Of a DNA stretch of 22,629 bases, positions 7,914 through 15,322 are shown piece by piece. Location of the stretch: contig DAOSUS010000047.1 of NCBI GenBank assembly GCA_035378955.1, positions 1-22,629 of the forward strand, in the 5' to 3' direction. The translations under genes and the position numbers were made by a program. Position 1 is the stretch's first letter; each line of letters begins with the position of its first letter. The notes beneath the pieces were generated by a model. That model was given only the letters and a program-made list of their open reading frames with translations, had not been told where the DNA came from and did not search any database. The DNA comes from Candidatus Hydrogenedens sp. Its GTDB lineage: Bacteria > Hydrogenedentota > Hydrogenedentia > Hydrogenedentales > Hydrogenedentaceae.

Positions 7914-9792
7914 TACAATAAAAAATGAAATGGGTTTTGACCCGAATTGGAAAGAAAAATATTCAGATATGGTAGTAACCCCTAAAGAAGCGGTGCTGCG
8001 TATTCAGCCAGGTTTCCGCGTGTTTATCGGCACAGGTTGCGCCCAGCCTCAGCGTTTGGTAGATGCACTGGTTGCAAGGCATGCAGACCTGGCAGATATA
8101 GAGATTGTGCATTTGCTGACTTTAGGTGATGCTCCATACGCACAGAAAGACCTGATTAATCATTTTACCGTAAACAGTTTCTTCATTGCCCAGAATGTCC
8201 GCCATATTATTCAGGAAGGATTGGGGGGATATACCCCTATATTTTTATCCGATATTCCTCGTTTATTTGAGACGGGGCAATTACCGTTAGATGCGGCACT
8301 TATTCAAGTTTCTCCACCGGATGAAGATGGTATGTGCAGTTTGGGGATTTCTGTAGATATTGTGAAAAGTGCAGCGGAAAATTCACGACTGGTTATTGCG
8401 GAAGTAAACCCACAAATGCCCAGAACGATGGGTGATTGTTTTATACATGTGCATGATATAGATTATCTTGTCCCTGTAGATGAACCGCTAATTGAATTTC
8501 CCTTAGCCGAGCCGGACGATGTTACCCGTGAGATTGGGCAATATATTGCAGGTTTAATAGAAGATGGAGCAACTCTGGAATTGGGAATAGGGCGTATCCC
8601 ACAAGCAGTACTTGAGTTTTTGGGTGATAAAAAAGATTTGGGAATACACACCGAAATGTTAACGGATTCGATTATAGAACCGATAGAGAAAGGGATTATT
8701 AATGGCAAACGGAAAACTTTAGACCGCGGTAAAATCGTTGCCAGTTTTGCCATGGGGACGAAGCGACTTTATGAATATTTGAATAACAATCCCATATTTT
8801 CCTTCTATCCGACAGAATATGTGAACGACCCGTTTATTATTTCTCAGCAAAACAAGATGGTGGCGATTAATATTGCTCTGGAAGTAGATTTAACAGGGCA
8901 GGTGTGTGCTGATTCCATGGGGTCTAAATTTTACTCGGGTATAGGTGGACAGGTAGATTTTAATCGTGGAGCCGCTCGTTCTAACGGAGGTAAAGCTATT
9001 ATTGCTTTGCCTTCTACCGCACACAATGGCGAGGTATCGCGAATTGTTTGTCATTTGAGTGAGGGTGCCGGGGTTGTAACGACCCGAGGCGATGTCCATT
9101 ATGTTATCACCGAATATGGTGTAGCCTACTTACATGGGAAAAATGTTCAGGAGCGTGCTCTGGCTCTTATCAGTATTGCTCATCCAAAATTCCGTGAAAA
9201 ATTGCTGATGGAAGCAATAGAATCAAAATACATTCGTCCTGAACTTACAGACTTTAAGAATAAGATTGTAATAGGTCCGAGAGACATCCGCACTACTTAT
9301 ATTTGTGATGATGGAACTTCTGTAACGATTCGTGCCATACATCCAACGGATGAACCGCGTATCCGCGAATTGTTCTACTCCTTATCACAGGAATCTTTAT
9401 ACAAACGGTTTATGAGCCGTATGAAATGGGTTCCTCGTAAGCAGGTGCAGGAATTTGTGTATATTGACCATCGTAATGAAGTATCTATTGTAGCAACGGT
9501 TCCTGACCCGGATGGAGAGGAAATTGTAGCGATGGGTGGTTATTATTTGAATCCGAAAACGAATCGTGCCGAGGTAGCCTTTGTTGTTCAGGATGAATGG
9601 CAAAATCGAGGGATTGGGTCATTCCTTTTCCGACACTTAATCAACATAGCCCGTCGCAATGGTATTGCAGGGTTTACCGCAGAGGTGTTACGAGAAAACA
9701 AGCCTATGCAGGCGGTGTTTGAACGGAGTGGTCTAAAGGTGGAATCGCAACTCCATGAAGGAGTTTACAGTTATATCATGAATTTTGAATAA
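7906..9792 (+). CDS. acetyl-CoA hydrolase/CoA-transferase fused to a GNAT acetyltransferase
   Basis: The protein is 628 aa with two modules. Residues 20-450 are a family-I-type CoA transferase (acetyl-CoA hydrolase / 4-hydroxybutyrate CoA-transferase group), with the CoA loop GIGRIP (227-232), the probable catalytic glutamate E250 in GIHTEMLTDS, and STAHNGEVSRIV and TTRGDVHYVITEYG near its end. Residues 470-628 are a GNAT N-acetyltransferase with the acetyl-CoA loop QNRGIGSFLF (566-575) and the IRAIHPTDEPRIRELFYSLS entry typical of the Pat-type protein acetyltransferase domain. In Pat proteins that domain is fused to an ADP-forming synthetase. Here it rides on the neighbouring CoA transferase instead. 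The start ATG lies inside the previous gene. The fusion is a known architecture, but its targets are not visible. Confidence 0.9.
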   Translation: MSNTIKNEMGFDPNWKEKYSDMVVTPKEAVLRIQPGFRVFIGTGCAQPQRLVDALVARHADLADIEIVHLLTLGDAPYAQKDLINHFTVNSFFIAQNVRHIIQEGLGGYTPIFLSDIPRLFETGQLPLDAALIQVSPPDEDGMCSLGISVDIVKSAAENSRLVIAEVNPQMPRTMGDCFIHVHDIDYLVPVDEPLIEFPLAEPDDVTREIGQYIAGLIEDGATLELGIGRIPQAVLEFLGDKKDLGIHTEMLTDSIIEPIEKGIINGKRKTLDRGKIVASFAMGTKRLYEYLNNNPIFSFYPTEYVNDPFIISQQNKMVAINIALEVDLTGQVCADSMGSKFYSGIGGQVDFNRGAARSNGGKAIIALPSTAHNGEVSRIVCHLSEGAGVVTTRGDVHYVITEYGVAYLHGKNVQERALALISIAHPKFREKLLMEAIESKYIRPELTDFKNKIVIGPRDIRTTYICDDGTSVTIRAIHPTDEPRIRELFYSLSQESLYKRFMSRMKWVPRKQVQEFVYIDHRNEVSIVATVPDPDGEEIVAMGGYYLNPKTNRAEVAFVVQDEWQNRGIGSFLFRHLINIARRNGIAGFTAEVLRENKPMQAVFERSGLKVESQLHEGVYSYIMNFE

Positions 9793-9818
9793 TATAGGAT
9801 ATATTATTTCAATATACA

Positions 9819-9824
9819 TATAAT
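9819..9824 (+). promoter_or_regulatory. possible -10 box upstream of glyA
   Basis: TATAAT lies 22 nt before the glyA start codon in the 54-nt gap after the CoA-transferase gene. No good -35 hexamer lies 16-18 nt upstream, and there is no TG extension. glyA could equally be read through from the acyl-CoA genes. Confidence 0.3.
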
Positions 9825-9846
9825 CTCTTTATTTAAGGAGCCGTTC

Positions 9847-11379
9847 ATGATACATCCATCTATTATTGAGTATATTGGTTCTACTCCGCCGGATAAATTG
9901 GATTCAGGATTTTTAGGTTACTTATGTAATCTGGCAGAAGTAGCAAAAGTATCACCACAGGTAGCTGCAGGGATAGTGCAGGAGTTGATAGACCAGCGGA
10001 GTAACTTGAAATTAATAGCAAGTGAAAACTATTGCTCCTTATCAACCCAGTTTGCCATGGCGAATTTATTAACCGATAAATATGCGGAAGGAATTCCCTA
10101 CCAACGGTTTTATGAGGGTTGTGGCAATGTAGATATAATTGAGGCGGTTGCTTGTGAACAGGCGAAAAAACTTTTTAATGCAGAGCATGCGTATGTCCAA
10201 CCTCACAGTGGTGCCGATGCAAATTTGGTGGCATATTGGGCTATATTGTCTGCGCGAATTGAGGCACCAGAGCTGGAACAATTGGATATAAAAGACCCTT
10301 CGAAAGTTACGCAGGAACAGTGGCAAAAAATTCGTGAAAAGATGGGTAACCAAAGACTGTTAGGAATGGATTATTATTCTGGTGGACATCTCACTCATGG
10401 TTACCGACGGAATATTTCGGGAAAGATGTTCGATGCTTATTCTTATACAGTCCGTCGAGATACGGGGCTTCTGGATTATGCAGAAATAGAGAAGATGGCA
10501 AAGGAAATAAAACCGCTTATTCTACTGGCGGGTTATAGTGCCTACCCGCGTAAAATTAATTTTGCATGTTTGCGAGAAATAGCCGATAAGGTAGGTGCCG
10601 TGCTGATGGTGGATATGGCTCATTTTGCTGGACTGGTGGCAGGAAAGGTTTTTCAAGGGGAATATGACCCGGTGGCACATGCACATATTGTTACATCCAC
10701 AACTCATAAAACTCTGCGTGGCCCCCGAGGTGGAATTATACTTTGTAAGAAAGAATTCGCTGAATTTGTAGATAAAGGTTGTCCATTAGTTTTAGGAGGT
10801 CCTTTGCCCCATGTTCTTGCTGCCAAAGCAATTGCCTTTACAGAGGCGAACCGTCCTGAGTTTTGCGATTATGCACGACAAATTGTTCGTAATGCTCAAA
10901 TACTTGCAGAATCTCTGAAAAACGAAGGATTGATTGTTGCCACAGGTGGAACAGATAATCATTTAATGTTACTCAATGTTCAGGAAAGTCATGGCTTAAC
11001 TGGCAGACAAGCCGCAGGGGCGTTAAGAGCCTGTGGAATTACGCTAAACTTCAATTCCTTGCCCTTTGACCCCAACGGACCTTTAATCACAAGTGGACTT
11101 CGATTAGGAACTCCTGCCGTAACTACTTTGGGTATGGGTGGTATAGAAATGAAGGAAATAGCATCTATCATTAAAAATGTTTTAGATGCTACAAAACCAG
11201 AAATTCTGAGTGAAGGAGCTAATGCCGGCAAACCGTCCAAGAGAAATTTTGTGTTAGATGCCTCTGTTCAGAAGCAGCAAAAAGCAAGGGTGTTGGAATT
11301 ATTACAACAGTATCCTGTGTATCCAAATCTGGATTTAGACCTTATTGAGAAGTATTTCCTGCCACAGGAAGCCAAATAG
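9847..11379 (+). CDS. glyA: serine hydroxymethyltransferase, long form
   Basis: It transfers the serine hydroxymethyl group to tetrahydrofolate, giving glycine and 5,10-methylene-THF. It is a cytosolic PLP enzyme. The PLP lysine is K288 in STTHKTLRGPRGG (284-296). NLKLIASENYCS (53-64), YAEGIPYQRFYEG (79-91), the MVDMAHFAGLVAG strand (254-266) and the ITSGLRLGTPA segment (414-424) are intact. At 510 aa it is about 90 residues longer than the usual roughly 420-aa enzyme. It has an N-terminal extension of about 35 residues and an insert at roughly 134-200 between the SGADANLVAYWAIL helix and the DTGLLDY strand, which resembles the chlamydial-type form. AAGGAG lies 7 nt before the ATG. It is followed by cysC. 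Confidence 0.95.
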   Translation: MIHPSIIEYIGSTPPDKLDSGFLGYLCNLAEVAKVSPQVAAGIVQELIDQRSNLKLIASENYCSLSTQFAMANLLTDKYAEGIPYQRFYEGCGNVDIIEAVACEQAKKLFNAEHAYVQPHSGADANLVAYWAILSARIEAPELEQLDIKDPSKVTQEQWQKIREKMGNQRLLGMDYYSGGHLTHGYRRNISGKMFDAYSYTVRRDTGLLDYAEIEKMAKEIKPLILLAGYSAYPRKINFACLREIADKVGAVLMVDMAHFAGLVAGKVFQGEYDPVAHAHIVTSTTHKTLRGPRGGIILCKKEFAEFVDKGCPLVLGGPLPHVLAAKAIAFTEANRPEFCDYARQIVRNAQILAESLKNEGLIVATGGTDNHLMLLNVQESHGLTGRQAAGALRACGITLNFNSLPFDPNGPLITSGLRLGTPAVTTLGMGGIEMKEIASIIKNVLDATKPEILSEGANAGKPSKRNFVLDASVQKQQKARVLELLQQYPVYPNLDLDLIEKYFLPQEAK

Positions 11380-11401
11380 TTTCTATAGGCAAGTAATTTG
11401 T

Positions 11402-11434
11402 AAAAAGAGAAACGATTAGTGATAATCGTTTCTC
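11402..11434 (-). terminator. perfect 12-bp hairpin with its T-run on the minus strand
   Basis: GAGAAACGATTA (11407-11418) and TAATCGTTTCTC (11423-11434) form a perfect stem with a GTGA loop in the glyA-cysC gap. On the plus strand the stem is followed by CATATAAC, with no T-run. On the minus strand it is followed by TTTTTA (11401-11406), so it is an intrinsic terminator for transcription coming from the right. The only such source is rel, reading through cysC in antisense. It could also be a processing or stability hairpin for the glyA mRNA, or an operator. Confidence 0.5.
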
Positions 11435-11464
11435 ATATAACATAAAAGATGAAGGAAAGGTATT

Positions 11465-12076
11465 GTGGAAGAAGTTGTAAAAGCAACCAATATTACATGG
11501 CATCAAGGCGATATTAAACGGGAAGACCGTGAAAGGGCTAACGGACATCAGGGAGCCGTAGTCTGGTTTACAGGGCTTTCTGCTTCGGGAAAATCAACTC
11601 TTGCCCATGCTCTGGAAAATGCACTATTTGAAAAAGGGTGTAAAACCTATGTTTTAGATGGGGATAATATACGGCATGGCTTAAATAAGGATTTAGGCTT
11701 TTCCCCTCAGGATAGAGAAGAAAATATTCGCCGCATTGGTGAAGTAGCTAAATTATTTGCGGATGCCGGACTTATTGTTCTGACAGCGTTTATTTCTCCC
11801 TATCGTAGTGACCGTGAAAAGGCTCGTAAACTGAATCCCAAAAATTTTATTGAAGTGTATGTCAAGTGTGATATTGATATATGCGAACAGCGAGACCCCA
11901 AAGGTCTTTACAAAAAAGCCAAGGCAGGTGAGATTCCGGAGTTTACAGGCATATCAGCCCCGTATGAAGAACCCGAAAATCCAGAGATTGTAATCGATAC
12001 AGGACAATGCACTGTAGAACAAGCCGTTAACTTTTTACTTACATATCTCAATCAACAGGGAATTATTTCATCGTAA
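11465..12076 (+). CDS. cysC: adenylylsulfate (APS) kinase
   Basis: It phosphorylates adenosine 5'-phosphosulfate at the 3' position, using ATP, to give PAPS. The protein is 203 aa. The Walker A loop is GLSASGKST (37-45), followed by DGDNIRHGLN (65-74), the family strand FISPYRSDRE with the conserved serine at 111, RDPKGLYKKA (143-152) and FTGISAPYEEP (160-170). All signature positions are intact. The start is GTG at 11465 with GGAAAGG just before it. No in-frame ATG precedes the conserved WHQGDI opening. No ATP sulfurylase or PAPS reductase gene lies nearby, so sulfate assimilation or a sulfotransferase pathway must be completed elsewhere. It converges on rel with only 13 nt between the stop codons. 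Confidence 0.95.
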   Translation: MEEVVKATNITWHQGDIKREDRERANGHQGAVVWFTGLSASGKSTLAHALENALFEKGCKTYVLDGDNIRHGLNKDLGFSPQDREENIRRIGEVAKLFADAGLIVLTAFISPYRSDREKARKLNPKNFIEVYVKCDIDICEQRDPKGLYKKAKAGEIPEFTGISAPYEEPENPEIVIDTGQCTVEQAVNFLLTYLNQQGIISS

Positions 12077-12089
12077 AAGACAAAGAACT

Positions 12090-14201
12090 TTATTTTGTTT
12101 TTCGGTAGACTTCTAAGACGCCGTCAATAGAGCGAATGGAACGCATAAGTAAATCAAAGGACTTCGGATTTCCTGAAAAAACGGATTTTTGGGTAAATTC
12201 AAATTTAATCAAGCCTTTGCGTAAAAATTTGTAGTGAGCGGAGATTACCGGTACTTTATTATCTATTAATAATGAAGTTATTTCCTGAATAACGGTAGAG
12301 GAGGGACGGGCTAATACCTGTACAGTAATTTGAGCAATGTTATCAATTTCCCATCGTGCCTTATGTATTCGTGAAGGGTCGCGATAAACACTGTTAAATA
12401 CTCTACAGTCCTTTTTGTGAACGGTAATAGTTCCTTTTAATGTGGAGTAGCCTACCACATCATCACCGGGTAGAGGATTGCAACAGCGGCTAAAATGAAC
12501 AGTGATATTTTTTTGTCCATCAATACAGATACTTAAATGTCTCTCTTTTTCAAATTCTGTATTATCGCCGAGATATTCAATTTTTGTTAATGCCGATAGG
12601 TCAGGAAAGAGGGAATTGCCTGTATTAACATTTCCGAGATGTTCCTCTTTCTTCTCTTCTTTTCGAGGAGGTGTTTCCTCTTTCCCTTCTTCTTCCTCTT
12701 TGGGTAGAATTCCCTTTTCACGGAGGTGATGCCGAATTTTATTTCGAGCTTTCCCGATAGTAATGATTTTCAACCAGTCCAAATGGGGTTCTTGTTTGGG
12801 AGAGGTTAGAATTTCGACACGGTCGCCTGTAGTAAGTCGGGTTGTGATAGGGACATATTTATCATTTACACGGGCTCCGATACAATGGTGCCCTATTTCT
12901 GTATGAATTGAGTATGCGAAGTCCAGCACAGTTGCATTTGCAGGTAGTTCAAACACATCCCCTTTGGGAGTATATACATAAATTTCTGATATTTTCAGGT
13001 CGTCTTGTATATCCTGTGCGGTAATTGTTGTTCCCCCGGGAGCAGATAGTTCTGAAACCATAGAACGAAGCCATTCAATCCGTTTTTGCATCAGGGAATC
13101 ATCTACAGCACCACCTTCTTTATAGAACCAGTGAGCCGCAATTCCAAATTCTGCTTCCTGGTCCATTTCTTCTGTTCGAATTTGTATTTCCAGAGGATAT
13201 TTTTTGGGTATAAAAACAGTGGTATGTAGAGAACGGTAGCCGTTACTTCTGGGTTTGCGGATATTATCACGGAACCGTTCCGGTATTAGATTCCCTAAAC
13301 GATGGGCTATATCTAATACGCGATAACATTCTTCTACTGTATTAACAACAATCCGTATCGCATAAAGGTCCATTATCCGTTCTAACGGAATTTGCTGCCT
13401 TTGCATTTTTAAATAAATACTATATAAATGTTTAGGTCTCCCTAAAATACGAGCCTGAATGCCAATGTTTTGAAGTTCGTTTTTGAGATAGGCAATGATA
13501 TTTTTGATTTCATTTTCGCGTTCATCTTTTTTCCTTGCAATACGGGAGGCAAGGCATTTGTATTCTGTGGGAAGTAGGACTTTAAAAGCGAGGTCTTCTA
13601 ATTCCATTTTCCAGCGATAAATTCCTAAACGGTGGGCTATAGGTGCATATATATTGAGTGTTTCGCGAGAGATTCGCTCCTGCGATTCCTGGGGTAGATA
13701 TTTTATGGTTCTCATATTGTGGAGACGGTCTGCTAATTTTACCAGTAAGGCACGAACATCTTTAACGCCTATAAGGAAAAGTTTGCGGAGGGTTTCCAAT
13801 TTTCGCAGGTCTTCATTTTCTTTCACGGTTGCCTTCATTTGTTGCTTTGATACTTTGGTAACCCCTTCGACAATCTGGAGAACATCTTTCCCTACTTCTT
13901 TTTCAAGAAGTTCTCGGGGGACTTGCCTGTCTTCTATAACATCATGCAGAAGCCCTGCCATAATGGTCATGGCATCAAGTTTAATTTTAGCCAACAACCG
14001 CGCTACTTCTATAGGATGAATAATGTAAGGTTCACCGGAAGCCCGTTCCTGTCTCTGATGTGCCCATACCGCTAACTCGAATGCTTTTCGAACCTGAACA
14101 ATACCTTCCGCACTTACCCCGTTGTCATGCAAGATTTGCACTAATTGAAGAAACTGTCGTTCTATATCTATCGGTATAATAAACGACCTACTATTAATCA
14201 T
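12090..14201 (-). CDS. rel: bifunctional (p)ppGpp synthetase/hydrolase, Rel/SpoT family
   Basis: This 703-aa stringent-response enzyme makes and degrades (p)ppGpp. The HD hydrolase domain has H62, H86-D87 in LLHDVIED and D158 in LADRLHNMRT, all intact. The synthetase domain has R309-F-R-D312, NGYRSLHTT (320-328) and E338-x-Q in LEIQIRT. The basic RxRD form is the one seen in bifunctional Rel rather than the acidic form of RelA. Then come a TGS domain (about 404-467, ISEIYVYTPKGDVFELP), the RCCNPLPGD zinc-binding region (572-580) and a C-terminal ACT domain (about 620-700). A Lys/Glu-rich linker (501-521) between the TGS and zinc regions is unusual. AAAGGA stands 6 nt before the ATG, and the promoter just upstream leaves a leader of only about 12 nt. 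It has the usual family length. Confidence 0.95.
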   Translation of the reverse strand: MINSRSFIIPIDIERQFLQLVQILHDNGVSAEGIVQVRKAFELAVWAHQRQERASGEPYIIHPIEVARLLAKIKLDAMTIMAGLLHDVIEDRQVPRELLEKEVGKDVLQIVEGVTKVSKQQMKATVKENEDLRKLETLRKLFLIGVKDVRALLVKLADRLHNMRTIKYLPQESQERISRETLNIYAPIAHRLGIYRWKMELEDLAFKVLLPTEYKCLASRIARKKDERENEIKNIIAYLKNELQNIGIQARILGRPKHLYSIYLKMQRQQIPLERIMDLYAIRIVVNTVEECYRVLDIAHRLGNLIPERFRDNIRKPRSNGYRSLHTTVFIPKKYPLEIQIRTEEMDQEAEFGIAAHWFYKEGGAVDDSLMQKRIEWLRSMVSELSAPGGTTITAQDIQDDLKISEIYVYTPKGDVFELPANATVLDFAYSIHTEIGHHCIGARVNDKYVPITTRLTTGDRVEILTSPKQEPHLDWLKIITIGKARNKIRHHLREKGILPKEEEEGKEETPPRKEEKKEEHLGNVNTGNSLFPDLSALTKIEYLGDNTEFEKERHLSICIDGQKNITVHFSRCCNPLPGDDVVGYSTLKGTITVHKKDCRVFNSVYRDPSRIHKARWEIDNIAQITVQVLARPSSTVIQEITSLLIDNKVPVISAHYKFLRKGLIKFEFTQKSVFSGNPKSFDLLMRSIRSIDGVLEVYRKTK

Positions 14202-14216
14202 ATCAATCCTTTACTA

Positions 14217-14234
14217 TTTATTATATCAAAAACA
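14217..14234 (-). promoter_or_regulatory. extended -10 promoter of rel
   Basis: On the minus strand TGATATAAT (TG extension plus a perfect TATAAT at 14220-14225) lies 18 nt before the rel start. No TTGACA-like -35 box appears at 16-18 nt, so it would act as an extended -10 promoter. The surrounding 18 nt are identical to the rpsF promoter at 22296-22313. Confidence 0.6.
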
Positions 14235-14338
14235 AGAAGAAGGGCTGTCTTTATTCGTAATTTATATAATTCTCACGGGTTTATTTATTAAAACGAAATG
14301 GGTAGTTATGATAAAGAGAATCTATTCGAAGGGGTAGA

Positions 14339-15217
14339 TTATTTTGGGTTTGTTATAACCCGTTGGAGTTCGTAGGGTAGTGGGGTATCCACGGAATACC
14401 CCAATTTTTTTCGGAGTTGTACAGCATTAATCAGGGCTTTACCCGCAAAATGATTGTTCATCAATACAAAGATGCGTTGTGCTTTGTTTCGCATTTTCTG
14501 AATGCGTTCTATCCATGGTTCTAATTCCGATTCCGAATAAAGATAGTTATATCTTTCATCACGATTGGATTTTTCTGAAAACCAGTTTTTTATATTTCTT
14601 CCATGAAAACGTACATAAGCAAAATCTGTGGTAACTTCTTCTGTGGGAGGTAGACAGTGAGGGTCTGGTAGAGGTTGGTCTATATTACAAAAGGCAATCC
14701 CTCTTTCGCGGAAAGATTCTAAAGTTTGAGGGTGCCACCAGGATTTATGCCGAAATTCAACACATAAAGGTAAAGGGGTGAAAATGTTTGTTAATTCTGC
14801 CAAATATTTCCTGTTTTCCGTAGTGCGATGAAATCGCTGAGGAAACTGAATAAGTAAGCAACCTAATTTATTGGCTTCTGCGATAGGTTCGATAGAGTTA
14901 ATAAAAAGTTTTACATCTTCAAGGTCTATATTTCTTTTATCCTCATGCGTAAATCGTTTCCAGATTTTAACGGTAAATAAAAACGAAGGTTTATCAATAA
15001 CCTGTTCTACCCAGGGTAGCACTCTTATTGCAGGTAGGGGATGATAATGGGTAACATTTACTTCAATACAGTTTATCCATTGGGAAAGGTATCGTATTGG
15101 ATGGAGATTTAAGGTTTGATTTTCTGAATATACGGTATTTTTCCAATCTTTATATGCCCAGCCAGACACACCTATATAACAAGGACAGGGTTTTATTGGT
15201 GTTGAGGTTGTGGACAT
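14339..15217 (-). CDS. DUF72 (YecE-like) protein
   Basis: The protein is 292 aa. YIGVSGWAYKDWKNTVY (15-31), followed by the INCIEVNVTHYHPL strand and the FLFTVKIWKRFTH strand, is the DUF72/YecE opening, a TIM-barrel-like fold. LGCLLIQFPQRFH (138-150), LCVEFRHKSWW, AYVRFHGRN and the late VLMNNHFAGKALINA strand (with MNNHF where many members have YFNNH) complete it. All conserved segments are present and the length is normal. The biochemical role of the family is not established, so none is assigned. No ribosome site is obvious before the ATG. It is divergent from the glycosyltransferase gene across a 105-nt gap and runs toward rel with a 137-nt gap. Confidence 0.9.
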   Translation of the reverse strand: MSTTSTPIKPCPCYIGVSGWAYKDWKNTVYSENQTLNLHPIRYLSQWINCIEVNVTHYHPLPAIRVLPWVEQVIDKPSFLFTVKIWKRFTHEDKRNIDLEDVKLFINSIEPIAEANKLGCLLIQFPQRFHRTTENRKYLAELTNIFTPLPLCVEFRHKSWWHPQTLESFRERGIAFCNIDQPLPDPHCLPPTEEVTTDFAYVRFHGRNIKNWFSEKSNRDERYNYLYSESELEPWIERIQKMRNKAQRIFVLMNNHFAGKALINAVQLRKKLGYSVDTPLPYELQRVITNPK

Positions 15218-15257
15218 ATCTGAATAACTTTTTTATTTTGATTTTGCGATATTCTTA

Positions 15258-15274
15258 TAGGTAAATTATACCTA
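15258..15274. promoter_or_regulatory. palindrome and -10 box between divergent DUF72 and GT39 genes
   Basis: TAGGTA (15258-15263) and TACCTA (15269-15274) form a 6-bp inverted repeat with a 5-nt spacer. Its right side overlaps a perfect minus-strand TATAAT at 15265-15270, about 48 nt upstream of the DUF72 gene. It has the look of a repressor site over a promoter, although short palindromes also arise by chance in AT-rich DNA. Confidence 0.35.
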
Positions 15275-15322
15275 ATAATAGAATAAGAATAACGAAACCA
15301 TTCCCCTATTAAAGTCAAATAT

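Noticed and set aside
13654..14019. 121-codon open frame on the plus strand
   Set aside because: It is antisense to the HD domain of rel, with a Ser/Arg-rich shadow composition.
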